A stretch of 64,000 nt of DNA from Thalassospiraceae bacterium LMO-SO8. Lineage in GTDB: Bacteria > Pseudomonadota > Alphaproteobacteria > Rhodospirillales > Casp-alpha2. Of the stretch, positions 8,789 to 16,884 are shown in pieces (the stretch's first letter is position 1; each line of letters begins with the position of its first letter). The stretch is taken from assembly GCA_031655335.1 (NCBI GenBank), contig CP134226.1, forward strand, positions 1,426,001 to 1,490,000, given 5' to 3'. Below the pieces are notes generated by a model, which was given only the letters and a program-made list of their open reading frames with translations, did no database searches and was not told the origin of the DNA. Position numbers and translations under genes: made by a program.

Positions 8789-9634
8789 ATGGAATTCACG
8801 GATTTCACCGAGGATCAGGTCAACCGCTACGCCCGGCACATCCTGCTGAAGGAAGTCGGCGGCATCGGGCAGGCCAAGCTGCTGTCGAGCCGCGTTCTCG
8901 TCGTCGGCGCCGGCGGGCTCGGCTCACCCGTGCTCATGTACCTGGCCGCCGCCGGGGTCGGCACCATCGGCGTGATCGACGGCGACACGGTGGACCTGTC
9001 CAACCTGCAACGCCAGATCGTCCATCAGACGGCGTCCGTCGGCATGCCCAAGGTGGAAAGTGCCAAGGCGACGCTCGCCGCCATCAACCCGGACGTCACC
9101 CTGGTCCCTCATTTCGAGCGCATCACGCCGGAAAACGCCCTCGACCTGATGGCTGATTACGACCTGATCGCCGACGGCTCCGACAATTTCGAGACCCGGT
9201 TCCTCATCAACGACGCCGCCTATTTCGCGAAAAAGCCCCTGGTCACCGCCGCCATCCTGCGCTTCGACGGCCAATTGGCGACCTTCAAGGCCCATGAAAC
9301 CGACGGCGCGGGACATCACGGGCCCTGCTACCGCTGCATCTTCCGCGAGGCGCCGCCGCCGGGCCAGATTCCGTCCTGCGCCGAGGCCGGCGTGCTGGGG
9401 GCGCTGTGCGGCACCATGGGATCGTTGCAGGCGACGGAAATCCTGAAAGAGCTTCTCGGCACCGGCGACAGCCTGTCGGGCCACCTCATGGTCTATGAAG
9501 GGCTTGCCGCCAATTTCCGCAAGATCAAGGTCAAGGCCGATCCGGGCTGCCCGCTGTGCGGCGACAATCCGACGATCGTCGACCTCACCAGCCACGAGGG
9601 GGCCGCAGATGGCCGAACCTGCGCCGCCGGCTGA
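8789..9634 (+). CDS. MoeB/ThiF-family E1-like adenylyltransferase
   Basis: The 281-residue protein adenylates the C-terminal glycine of a ubiquitin-like sulfur carrier (MoaD, ThiS or a CysO-like protein). It starts with the family motif NRYARHILLKEVGGIGQ, followed by the nucleotide-binding VVGAGGLGSPVLMYLAAAG, then DGDTVDLSNLQRQIVH. Two cysteine pairs typical of the structural zinc site are present, CYRC near residue 189 and CPLC near residue 261. There is no C-terminal rhodanese domain. No carrier gene is adjacent, so its partner is unknown. The last 26 nt overlap the next gene. Confidence 0.9.
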   Translation: MEFTDFTEDQVNRYARHILLKEVGGIGQAKLLSSRVLVVGAGGLGSPVLMYLAAAGVGTIGVIDGDTVDLSNLQRQIVHQTASVGMPKVESAKATLAAINPDVTLVPHFERITPENALDLMADYDLIADGSDNFETRFLINDAAYFAKKPLVTAAILRFDGQLATFKAHETDGAGHHGPCYRCIFREAPPPGQIPSCAEAGVLGALCGTMGSLQATEILKELLGTGDSLSGHLMVYEGLAANFRKIKVKADPGCPLCGDNPTIVDLTSHEGAADGRTCAAG

Positions 9635-10073
9635 CACGACACCGCCGGACAAGCTCTCCGTCATCGTCTATGCGGGCGAGTACGACAAGATCCACTACGC
9701 CCTGGCGACGGCGGCGGCGGCGGCGGCCATCGGCCGGGCCGTGACCCTGTTTTTCACCATGGACGCCTGCAAGGCATTGGGCGCCGACGACGCCTGGCGC
9801 GACCTGCCCGTGGGCCAGGGCCTGGGCGGCCAGGACCATGTGCAGCCCGGCGGCACGTTGGACGACCGCTACGAGGCCCAGGGGGTCGCCACGTTCGAGA
9901 CCCTGCTTGCCGCCTGCGTGGAAATGGATGTCGCCTTCATGATCTGCGAGATGGGCCTGCGCGCCCGCGGGCTGGAGGCCATGCCCCTGCGCGACGACGT
10001 GCCGGTGCAGCCGGGCGGGCTCGTGACCTTCCTCAATGATGCCTCCAAGGACGGCGCCATCATTTTTATCTGA
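9609..10073 (+). CDS. DsrE-like protein
   Basis: The 154-residue product resembles the DsrE/DsrF family of small proteins linked to sulfur relay: a Rossmann-like start (LSVIVYAGEYDKIHYALATA), a FFTMDACKALG segment and a CVEMD...MICEMG segment. Cysteines lie at about 54, 103 and 113; one may carry sulfur. Its start overlaps the end of the MoeB-like gene by 26 nt, indicating translational coupling. The extreme C-terminus (ASKDGAIIFI) is repeated as ASKDGAVLFI just downstream (10133-10165) after a hairpin, suggesting a lost or partial second copy. Confidence 0.8.
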   Translation: MAEPAPPADTTPPDKLSVIVYAGEYDKIHYALATAAAAAAIGRAVTLFFTMDACKALGADDAWRDLPVGQGLGGQDHVQPGGTLDDRYEAQGVATFETLLAACVEMDVAFMICEMGLRARGLEAMPLRDDVPVQPGGLVTFLNDASKDGAIIFI

Positions 10074-10165
10074 TTGATGCGCAAAACAACCGTCGCGCCC
10101 CCGATGGGCCCGCGTGGGTTTTGCGACAAGACGCCTCCAAGGACGGCGCGGTCCTGTTCATCTAG
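10041..10165 (+). repeat. Duplicated 3' end of the DsrE-like gene flanking a palindromic insert
   Basis: A 17-bp exact direct repeat (GCCTCCAAGGACGGCGC) occurs at 10041-10057 inside the gene and again at 10133-10149. The second copy continues in frame as ASKDGAVLFI and a TAG stop (10163-10165), paralleling the real end ASKDGAIIFI. Between them lies an inverted repeat, CGCAAAAC (10080-10087) and GTTTTGCG (10118-10125), with further GC pairing inside. This looks either like the tail of a deleted tandem paralogue or like insertion of a small palindromic element. Confidence 0.8.
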
Positions 10166-10175
10166 CCGAAATGGG

Positions 10176-10985
10176 CTAGCCGACCAGGGCCTGCGCCTTC
10201 TGGGTCATCGGGCCGGGCAGGGGGGCCAGCATCCGCCCGTCGAGCACGGCCACGGGGCGCACCCCGAAACTGTTGGTCAGGAAGATTTCGGTGGCGCGGG
10301 CGAGGTCCTCGGGCATCAGGCTTTCTTCCGCCCCGCCCAGCGCCGCCAGCACGCGGCCCCGCGTCACCCCCGGCAGCGGCCCGTCGGCGAGCGGCGGGGT
10401 CACCAGCGTTCCGTCGATCACCGCGAACAGATTGGCGTAGCAGGCTGACGCCACGCGGCCCGCCGTGTTCAACAACACCGCGTCCTGGGCGTCCTGGGCA
10501 CGGGCTTCCTCCAGCGCGATAATGCTGTCCAGGTAGGGCGTCGCCTTGACGCGGGAAAAGGGCGAATGCTCGTTGCGCCGGGTCACGGTTGCCGTGATCA
10601 TCCCCACCACGGCGCCCCGCGTCGGCGGCAGGGGGTGGAGCGAGATCACCACCGTGGGCCGGCAGTCCTGGGCCTTGGGTGCGGCGACGCCGCGGGCGGC
10701 GGCGCCCCGGCTGACGGTCAGGCGCAGCGCCGCGTCGGTCATCTTGTTGGCCGCGATCAGCCGCGCCATGCGCACCATCGCGTCCGCTTCCGAGAACGGC
10801 AGGGGAATGCCGGTGACGGCGGAGGCCCGGGTCAGCCGCGCCAGATGTTCCGGGGCGAATTCAGGCCCCCCGTCCCGCACCCGCAGGCTTTCGAAAATGG
10901 CGTCGCCCAGGGTGAAGCCCCGGTCGAAGGGATCGAGGCGCGCGTCCGCTGGCGTGACCAGATCGCCGTTGAGATCAATGATCAT
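10176..10985 (-). CDS. pabC: Class IV aminotransferase, probable aminodeoxychorismate lyase
   Basis: The 269-residue PLP enzyme of fold type IV starts with the family motif DPFDRGFTLGDAIFESLRV and has the catalytic lysine in SRVKATPYLDSI. The C-terminal FLTNSFGVRPV motif binds the PLP phosphate. Family members include aminodeoxychorismate lyase, branched-chain aminotransferase and D-alanine aminotransferase. The 4-nt overlap with pabB (ATGA) strongly favours aminodeoxychorismate lyase, which releases pyruvate to form p-aminobenzoate for folate. Confidence 0.88.
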   Translation of the reverse strand: MIIDLNGDLVTPADARLDPFDRGFTLGDAIFESLRVRDGGPEFAPEHLARLTRASAVTGIPLPFSEADAMVRMARLIAANKMTDAALRLTVSRGAAARGVAAPKAQDCRPTVVISLHPLPPTRGAVVGMITATVTRRNEHSPFSRVKATPYLDSIIALEEARAQDAQDAVLLNTAGRVASACYANLFAVIDGTLVTPPLADGPLPGVTRGRVLAALGGAEESLMPEDLARATEIFLTNSFGVRPVAVLDGRMLAPLPGPMTQKAQALVG

Positions 10986-12361
10986 GGCAGGGCCACCCGG
11001 CCGTCGAGGGCCGCCAGCAGCGGTTTGATCTTGGTCATGGTTTCCTCGTATTCGTCCGCCGGGTCACTGTCGGCGACGATCCCGCCGCCGGCCTGGGCCG
11101 CGACCACGCCGTCCACATGGGTCATGGTGCGGATGGCGATGGCGGAATCCATGGCCCCGTCGAACCCGAGCCAGGCCACGGCCCCGCAATAGGGCCCGCG
11201 CGACACGGGCTCCAGCTCGTGAATGATTTCCATGGCGCGGATCTTGGGCGCGCCGGTGATCGAGCCGCCGGGGAAGGTCGCCCGCAGGAGGTCGACCGCG
11301 TCCAGGCCCTCGGCGATGTCGGCCTGGACCTCGGACACCAGATGATGGACGCGGGCGAAGGTTTCCAGTTCGAACAGCTTGGACACACGGACGGAGCCGA
11401 TGCGCGCGACCCGCGACAGGTCGTTGCGCAACAGATCGACGATCATCAGGTTTTCCGCCCGGTCCTTTTCCGAGGCGATCAGGGCGGCGGCGAGCGCCCG
11501 GTCCTCGTCCGTGGTCACGCCGCGCGGGCGCGTCCCCTTGATCGGCCGGGTTTCGATGACGCCGCCGGGGCCCAACGACAAAAACCGTTCCGGCGAGGCG
11601 GAGATCACCGCCCGGCCCTTGCCGCAGTTGAGGAAAGCCGCGAAGGGGGCCGAGGAAATGCGCCGGAGCCGCCGGTACACGTCATAGGGCCGCATGCCCG
11701 CCGGCAGGTCGGCGAGGAAACGCTGCGCGATGTTGGCCTGGAAGATGTCGCCCAGGTGAATGTAGTCGATGGCGCGGGCGATGCGGGCTTCCATCTCGGC
11801 CCGGGTCTGATCGGCGCGCCAGGTCAGATCCGGATGCGGCGGCTCGGCCACCGGGCGGGCGTCCTTGATGCGCGCCGCCATGGCGCGGGCCCGGGCCTCG
11901 CGCCCCGGCCGGCGGCGGCCGCCCGTGCCCGTGACGTCGCTGGCCAGGACCCAGGCCATGCGCAGCTTCATGTCGAACACGGCGACCGTGTCGTAGAACC
12001 CCATGACCATGTCGGGGAAATTCAGGCCCCCCGGCTTGCGCGCGGGCAGGCGTTCGAGGGCAGAGCCCAGCTCGTACCCCAGCACGCCGACGGCGCCGGT
12101 CTGGAACGGCGGCAGGCCGGGCACGGTTTCCGTGCGCACGCGGGCCAGTTCCCGGGCCAACTGGCCGAAGGGGTCGTCCGCGGCCCCGGCCTCCAGCACA
12201 TGATAGGGGTCGCCCGCCAGAAAGGCGTAGCGCCCACGCCCGCCGACCGCGTCGGCGCTGTCGAGCAGGGCCGCGACGGGGTCGTCCGCGAAGGCTTCGA
12301 AGGCGTCCACGGGATCCACGAAGGGGATCGGCTGCACGTGGAGGGGTTGGGCGATATGCAT
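10982..12361 (-). CDS. pabB: Aminodeoxychorismate synthase component I
   Basis: The 459-residue enzyme belongs to the chorismate-utilising family and adds ammonia to chorismate to form aminodeoxychorismate, the step before PabC. Signatures include DIFQANIAQRF, the SPERFLSLGPGGVIETRPIKGTRPRG segment in the catalytic half (PIKGT with its lysine matches PabB), SEKDRAENLMIVDLLRNDLSR and FPGGSITGAPKIRAMEII. Its start is at an ATG near the divergent border. It overlaps pabC by 4 nt. Anthranilate synthase is the main alternative but the pabC partner and the lysine motif argue against it. Confidence 0.92.
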   Translation of the reverse strand: MHIAQPLHVQPIPFVDPVDAFEAFADDPVAALLDSADAVGGRGRYAFLAGDPYHVLEAGAADDPFGQLARELARVRTETVPGLPPFQTGAVGVLGYELGSALERLPARKPGGLNFPDMVMGFYDTVAVFDMKLRMAWVLASDVTGTGGRRRPGREARARAMAARIKDARPVAEPPHPDLTWRADQTRAEMEARIARAIDYIHLGDIFQANIAQRFLADLPAGMRPYDVYRRLRRISSAPFAAFLNCGKGRAVISASPERFLSLGPGGVIETRPIKGTRPRGVTTDEDRALAAALIASEKDRAENLMIVDLLRNDLSRVARIGSVRVSKLFELETFARVHHLVSEVQADIAEGLDAVDLLRATFPGGSITGAPKIRAMEIIHELEPVSRGPYCGAVAWLGFDGAMDSAIAIRTMTHVDGVVAAQAGGGIVADSDPADEYEETMTKIKPLLAALDGRVALP

Positions 12362-12428
12362 GGCGGTATCGGCGCCGCGGCGCGGCCCGTTCCCTGTTGC
12401 GATCCGGCCCAGGGCGGGCCGGGCGGGA

Positions 12429-13415
12429 TCAGAAGGCGTCGCCCAGCACGCGGTCCGGCGGCTTGTGCCCGTCGACGAAGGTCTTGATGTTGATCAGCAC
12501 CTTTTCGCCCATGTCGATGCGGCCTTCGACGGTGGCGCTGCCCAGGTGGGGCAGCAGAACCGTGTTGTCGAGGGCCAGCAGCTTGGGGTTCACGGCTGGC
12601 TCATGCTCGAACACGTCGAGGCCGGCGCCGGCGATGTCGCCCGCCTCGAGCATGCGGGTCAGGGCGTTTTCGTCGATCACCTCGCCGCGCGCCGTGTTGA
12701 CGATGATGCAATGAGGCTGCAGCAGCTGCAGGCGCCGCGCCGACAGCAGATGGTACGTGGCCGGGGTATGCGGGCAGTTGACGGAGACCAGATCGACCCG
12801 GGCCAGCATCTGGTCCAGGCTTTCCCAATAGGTCGCCTCCAGCTCGTTTTCCACGGATTCGTGCACGCGTTTGCGGTTGTGGTAGTGGACCGCCATGCCG
12901 AAACCCCGGGCCCGGCGCGCCACGGCGCGGCCGATGCGGCCCATGCCGATGATGCCGAGACGCTTTCCGTTGATGCGGTGGCCGAGCATCCAGGTCGGCG
13001 ACCAGCCCGGCCAGCCGCCCGTGCGCATGACGCGCTCGCCCTCGGCGATGCGCCGCGACACGGCGAGAAACAGCGCCATGGTCATGTCGGCCGTGTCCTC
13101 GGTCAGGACGTCGGGGGTGTTGGTGACGGTGATGCCGCGCTGGCGCGCGGTGGCCAGATCGATATGGTCGACGCCGGTGCCGTAATTGGCGATCAGGCGC
13201 AAGCGGTCGCCGGCCTGGGCCAGGATGGCGGCGTCGATGCGGTCGGTGACCGTGGGCACCAGGACGTCCGCATTGGCGACGGCGGCAATCAGCTGCGCCT
13301 TGGTCATCGCCTTGTCGTCCAGGTTCAACTGCACGTCGAACAGTTCCATCATGCGGGTTTCGATGGCGTCGGGCAGTTTGCGCGTGACGACGACGCGGGG
13401 TTTCTTGTTGGGCAT
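12429..13415 (-). CDS. D-2-hydroxyacid dehydrogenase (glyoxylate/hydroxypyruvate reductase type)
   Basis: The 328-residue NAD(P)-dependent enzyme has the Rossmann motif LGIIGMGRIGRAVARRARGF. The catalytic triad is the arginine in VNTARGEVID, the glutamate in LDVFEHEP and the histidine in LLPHLGSAT. The segment LIANYGTGVDHIDL matches glyoxylate/hydroxypyruvate/formate dehydrogenase-like members. The start MPNKKPRVVVTRKL was chosen because GGAG lies suitably upstream; a reading 14 codons longer is possible. Substrate cannot be assigned from sequence. It lies alone between pabB and an oppositely oriented SH3 gene. Confidence 0.92.
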   Translation of the reverse strand: MPNKKPRVVVTRKLPDAIETRMMELFDVQLNLDDKAMTKAQLIAAVANADVLVPTVTDRIDAAILAQAGDRLRLIANYGTGVDHIDLATARQRGITVTNTPDVLTEDTADMTMALFLAVSRRIAEGERVMRTGGWPGWSPTWMLGHRINGKRLGIIGMGRIGRAVARRARGFGMAVHYHNRKRVHESVENELEATYWESLDQMLARVDLVSVNCPHTPATYHLLSARRLQLLQPHCIIVNTARGEVIDENALTRMLEAGDIAGAGLDVFEHEPAVNPKLLALDNTVLLPHLGSATVEGRIDMGEKVLINIKTFVDGHKPPDRVLGDAF

Positions 13416-13628
13416 GGCGGGTTTTCTCCGTTCCGCTGGGCCATAGCAAGTTATCACATCCCTTGTCTATAGCATCATGAAACGGCGGTCGGCGACCGGG
13501 GCTGCATATCCGGGAAGGGCCTTGACGGCCTGCGCCGTGATGGCGATAAGTCCTGCAAGACCGACGCCAAGGACCGGCTTGGGCGCATTCGCTGATTCCC
13601 CCCAGCGCCCCAGGACCCGAGGACCCGA

Positions 13629-14210
13629 ATGAACCGGCTTTTCGCCCGCCGCAGCCAAACCGCACGCCCCATCGCCATCTGGCGCCGAGCCGTGGCGCTG
13701 GCGGCCATCATGCTGGCCGCCGCCCTGCTTCCCCAGGCCGTGTGGGCACAGGCGCCGGGACAGGCCTCCGGCACGACCTCCAACACCCCCTCGGGCCAGC
13801 CGCTGCCGCGCTTCGTCAGTTTGCGCGCCGGCGAGGTCAACATGCGGTCCGGCCCCGGCGTGCAGTATCCCGTCGACTGGGTCTACCGGCGCCGCCACCT
13901 GCCCATCGAGGTGATCGCCGAGTTCCAGACCTGGCGCAAGGTGCGCGACCACCAGGGCACCCAGGGCTGGGTCCATCAGACCATGCTGGACGGCGAGCGC
14001 ACGGCCATCGTGCTGGGCCGCACGCGCACGCTGCGCGCCGATCCCGACGCCAACGCCCGCGCCCTGGCGCGCCTCGAGCCCGACGTCATCGTGCGCATCG
14101 CCGCCTGCCCCAAGGACAGCGGCTGGTGCCGGGTCCGCGCCGCCGGATTCGAAGGCTGGATACGGCGGGTCGAGCTGTGGGGCGTGCGCAAGGACGAAGC
14201 CGTCGAATAA
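13629..14210 (+). CDS. Secreted bacterial SH3-domain protein
   Basis: The 193-residue protein has a basic N-terminus and a long hydrophobic signal sequence ending near ...AVWAQA (about residue 41), so it should be exported. Two SH3b-like repeats follow: LRAGEVNMRSGPGVQYPVDW with GWVHQTML, and a second ending SGWCRVRAAGFEGWIRR. Bacterial SH3 domains usually bind peptidoglycan or cell-wall peptides. No catalytic domain is present. The hairpin at 14212-14245 follows its stop codon. Confidence 0.85.
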   Translation: MNRLFARRSQTARPIAIWRRAVALAAIMLAAALLPQAVWAQAPGQASGTTSNTPSGQPLPRFVSLRAGEVNMRSGPGVQYPVDWVYRRRHLPIEVIAEFQTWRKVRDHQGTQGWVHQTMLDGERTAIVLGRTRTLRADPDANARALARLEPDVIVRIAACPKDSGWCRVRAAGFEGWIRRVELWGVRKDEAVE

Positions 14211-14211
14211 C

Positions 14212-14245
14212 GAAACGGCGGGCCCAAGGCCCGCCGCGCCGTTTC
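14212..14245. terminator. GC-rich hairpin between convergent genes, possible bidirectional terminator
   Basis: A perfect 8-bp stem GGCGGGCC / GGCCCGCC with a 3-nt loop lies at 14217-14235. An alternative outer pairing GAAACGGCG / CGCCGTTTC spans 14212-14245. It lies between the ends of the SH3 gene and the DUF3501 gene. T-runs on either side are short (TTT), so termination efficiency is uncertain. Confidence 0.6.
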
Positions 14246-14261
14246 CGAATTCCGGAAAATA

Positions 14262-14852
14262 TCAGTCGAAATCGCTGGCCAGCGCGTCCTTCACCGGGGC
14301 GGGCAGGATCGCGATGTGGCCGTATTTTTCATGGGCGATCTGCAACTGGACCTGGGTGCCCGGGTCCCTGAACTTCGCGACCTGGGCGTCGGTGAAGGGA
14401 AAATGCAGGAACTGCACGCTCGATGCCTTGCCGTCGGCCGTGGTGCGGTCGATGTCCGCTTCGGGAACGCCCTTCACGGTTTCACCCGCGAATTCGAAGG
14501 TCACCGTTTCCTCGATTCCGCCCAGGCCGTTCAGGAATTGCGCCCGGCGCACGGGGTCGTCGATTTCGAACATCAGGGTCGCGACCAGTTCCCGGCCCTT
14601 GGGGATCAGGGGGTTGTAGGCCGACAGTTCGTCGGGAATCTGATCCGCCCCGCCCTTTTCGATGAACAGCATTTCATGCACCTGATGGAACATGGTGTCG
14701 AAGCTTTCGAAATAGAACGTGGCGTCGGGGCCGACGGCGACGCGGCGGTTGCGCTTGATCCCGGTCATGGCCTTGCGGCGCGCGGCGCGTTCGCGGCCGT
14801 AGACGTCCATGGGCAGGATGTCGGCGGGGGTGATTTCGTGCTTTTTGGGCAT
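14262..14852 (-). CDS. DUF3501 family protein
   Basis: The 196-residue protein matches the DUF3501 type as I know it: start ITPADILPMDVYGRERAARR, then RVAVGPDATFYFESFDTMFHQVHEMLFIEKGG and YNPLIPKGRELVATLMFEID. It has no signal peptide and no cysteine cluster. No function is established to my knowledge. It starts 4 nt after the stop codon of the CCG-domain Fe-S protein, and genes of this type commonly accompany rubrerythrin and that Fe-S protein, so it should act in the same process, possibly as an accessory or assembly factor. Confidence 0.85.
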   Translation of the reverse strand: MPKKHEITPADILPMDVYGRERAARRKAMTGIKRNRRVAVGPDATFYFESFDTMFHQVHEMLFIEKGGADQIPDELSAYNPLIPKGRELVATLMFEIDDPVRRAQFLNGLGGIEETVTFEFAGETVKGVPEADIDRTTADGKASSVQFLHFPFTDAQVAKFRDPGTQVQLQIAHEKYGHIAILPAPVKDALASDFD

Positions 14853-14856
14853 GCGA

Positions 14857-16197
14857 TCAGTCTTTCAGACCATAGGCGATGGCCATCAGTTCGATGGGGT
14901 GTTGGGCATGGTTGATGCCGCTGACGTCCGTATCCAGGCGCTCCATGCCCTGGATGATATGGTCGCGGGCGAGCGGGCATTCGGAGACCACGAAGGGCGT
15001 TTCGTTCTTGGCCGCCTGGCGGGCGGCGGGCTTGCCGACCTTGAGGCCGACCTCGAAGAATTCCTTGGTCACGCCCCAGGACCCGCCGTGGCCGGAACAG
15101 CGCTCGATCACCTTGACCTCGGTATCGGGCACCAGCTTCAGCATGTCGGCGCCCTTCTGGCCCATGTTCTGGGCCCGGGCGTGGCAGGCGATATGCGCCG
15201 TGACACCGCCGGAGAGCGGCTTCAGGCCGGGGGCCAGACCCTCTTTCTTGGCGATGTCGACGACATATTCGGTGATGTCGGAGGTATGGGCCGCGAGCTT
15301 TTTCACGTTGTCGTCCTCGGGCAGGATCAGCGGCCATTCGAACTTCATCATCAGGGCGCAGGACGGCACCAGGCCGATGATCTCGTAGCCCTTGTCGATC
15401 CATTGGCACAGCTCGGCCGATACCTCGCGGGCGGCCTCGGCGACGGCGGCGATGTCGCCCTGTTCCAACTGCGGCATGCCGCAGCAGCGGGGATAGACCA
15501 CTTCCGTCTCGACCCCGTTCTTGGCCAGCACGGCCTGGGCCGAGGTGCCGATGCCGGGATTGTTGAAGTTGGCGAAACAGGTGGCGTACAGCACCGCCTT
15601 GCGCCCGTGGGCCGGGGCGGCGGTATCGACGGCGGGCGGGGTCTTGGCCAGGTCCTGGAAGGTCTTTGAATGGAATTCCGGCAGCTTGGCGTCGCGGTGA
15701 ATGCCGGCCAGGCTTTCCATGGCCGGGCGGGTCAGGCCGTTGTCGCACTTGCAGGCCCAGTTGACGACGGGGGCCACGGCGGCGGCCAGCTTGCCGTTGC
15801 GGTCGGTCTTGGTCATCTCGCGGGCGGCGAAGGGCACCTTGCCCTTCTTCTGATCGATGGCGCGGGCGCGCAGCATCAGATGCGGGAAATCCAGGTTGAA
15901 TTCATGGGGCGGCACATAAGGACATTTGGTCAGGAAACACATGTCGCAGAGCGTGCAGGCGTCGATCACGGGCTTGAAGGCGGCGCTGTCGACCGTGTCG
16001 AGCTCGCCGGATTCCGACTCGTCGATCAGGTCGAACAAGCGGGGGAAGCTGTCGCACAGATTGAAGCAACGCCGGCAACCGTGACAGATGTCGAACACCC
16101 GGCGCAACTCGGCGTCGAGCTTTTCCTCGTCGTAGAAATCGGGGTCCTGCCAGGGGATCGCGTGGCGGATCGGGGCTTCCAGGCTGCCTTCGCTCAT
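14857..16197 (-). CDS. Fe-S oxidoreductase with two CCG domains (heterodisulfide-reductase/GlpC-like)
   Basis: The 446-residue protein has two 4Fe-4S ferredoxin-type sites, C38/C41/C44/C48 (CHGCRRCFNLC) and C81/C84/C87/C92. Two cysteine-rich CCG-type domains follow. The first is canonical (YPRCCGMPQ, CCG at 238-240, with a later PSC). The second has Cys-Ser-Gly at 367-369 (RCSGHGG) instead of CCG. The family includes HdrB/HdrD, GlpC and LutA, which pass electrons to thiols, quinones or flavoproteins. The absence of a flavin subunit suggests it transfers electrons between partners, perhaps to rubrerythrin next door. The start follows AAAAGGAC at good spacing. Confidence 0.88.
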   Translation of the reverse strand: MSEGSLEAPIRHAIPWQDPDFYDEEKLDAELRRVFDICHGCRRCFNLCDSFPRLFDLIDESESGELDTVDSAAFKPVIDACTLCDMCFLTKCPYVPPHEFNLDFPHLMLRARAIDQKKGKVPFAAREMTKTDRNGKLAAAVAPVVNWACKCDNGLTRPAMESLAGIHRDAKLPEFHSKTFQDLAKTPPAVDTAAPAHGRKAVLYATCFANFNNPGIGTSAQAVLAKNGVETEVVYPRCCGMPQLEQGDIAAVAEAAREVSAELCQWIDKGYEIIGLVPSCALMMKFEWPLILPEDDNVKKLAAHTSDITEYVVDIAKKEGLAPGLKPLSGGVTAHIACHARAQNMGQKGADMLKLVPDTEVKVIERCSGHGGSWGVTKEFFEVGLKVGKPAARQAAKNETPFVVSECPLARDHIIQGMERLDTDVSGINHAQHPIELMAIAYGLKD

Positions 16198-16358
16198 GTC
16201 ATGTCCTTTTCATGCGGCCCGGCGAAAATCCGGGCGGCGGATCGACAGAGACGCGCTTCCTCCCCCGAAAGCGGTCTGACCGGGTATTCAAGCTGTCGGA
16301 ACACCGCAACCACCCCGCGCGGTCTCGCCGCGCGGCGCGTTGCGGCCGAACCCGGCCC

Positions 16359-16383
16359 GGCGCGGACGGCAACCGTCCGCGCC
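16359..16383 (-). terminator. Perfect 11-bp hairpin between rubrerythrin and Fe-S protein genes
   Basis: GGCGCGGACGG and CCGTCCGCGCC form an uninterrupted 11-bp stem with a 3-nt CAA/TTG loop, 34 nt after the rubrerythrin stop codon. No T-run follows on the minus strand. It probably stabilises the rubrerythrin mRNA 3' end or partly attenuates transcription into the Fe-S protein gene. The rest of the 219-nt gap (16198-16416) shows no gene. Confidence 0.6.
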
Positions 16384-16416
16384 GCAACCGGATCGTGCGG
16401 ATTCAATCCAGGCGGA

Positions 16417-16833
16417 TTAGTCCAGGCTGTCGAGCGCTTTCTGGAAGCGGCCGGCGTGGGACTTTTCGGCCTTGGCGAGGGTTTCGAACCAATCGGCGAT
16501 TTCGTCGAAGCCTTCGTCGCGGGCCGTCTTGGCCATGCCGGGATACATGTCGGTGTATTCGTGGGTTTCCCCGGCGATGGCGGCCTTCAGGTTGGCGCCG
16601 GTCGGGCCGATCGGCTCGCCCGTGGCCGGGTCGCCGGTTTCTTCGAGGAATTCCAGATGGCCGTGGGCATGGCCGGTTTCGCCTTCGGCGGTCGACCGGA
16701 ACACGGCGGCGACGTCGTTGTAGCCCTCGACGTCGGCCTTCTGGGCGAAATAGAGATAGCGGCGGTTGGCCTGGGATTCCCCGGCGAACGCGGCTTTCAG
16801 GTTTTCTTCGGTCTGGCTGCCTTTGAGGCTCAT
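16417..16833 (-). CDS. rbr: Rubrerythrin (diiron peroxidase, no rubredoxin domain)
   Basis: The 138-residue protein is the ferritin-like half of rubrerythrin, which reduces hydrogen peroxide at a diiron centre. Likely iron ligands are E19 ([14 protein letters not shown]), E52/H55 ([10 protein letters not shown]), E89/E92 ([10 protein letters not shown]) and E123/H126 (AEKSHAGRF). The usual C-terminal rubredoxin domain is absent, so an outside electron donor is needed; the neighbouring Fe-S protein is a candidate. The start [12 protein letters not shown] follows GGGAG at good spacing; a start 11 codons earlier is possible. Its promoter (16885-16931) carries iron-box-like and palindromic elements. 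Confidence 0.93.
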   Translation of the reverse strand: MSLKGSQTEENLKAAFAGESQANRRYLYFAQKADVEGYNDVAAVFRSTAEGETGHAHGHLEFLEETGDPATGEPIGPTGANLKAAIAGETHEYTDMYPGMAKTARDEGFDEIADWFETLAKAEKSHAGRFQKALDSLD

Positions 16834-16884
16834 GTGTGCAACTCCCTTGGTATGTTTGGTGGACAAGGATTTTTAAGCATAAAG

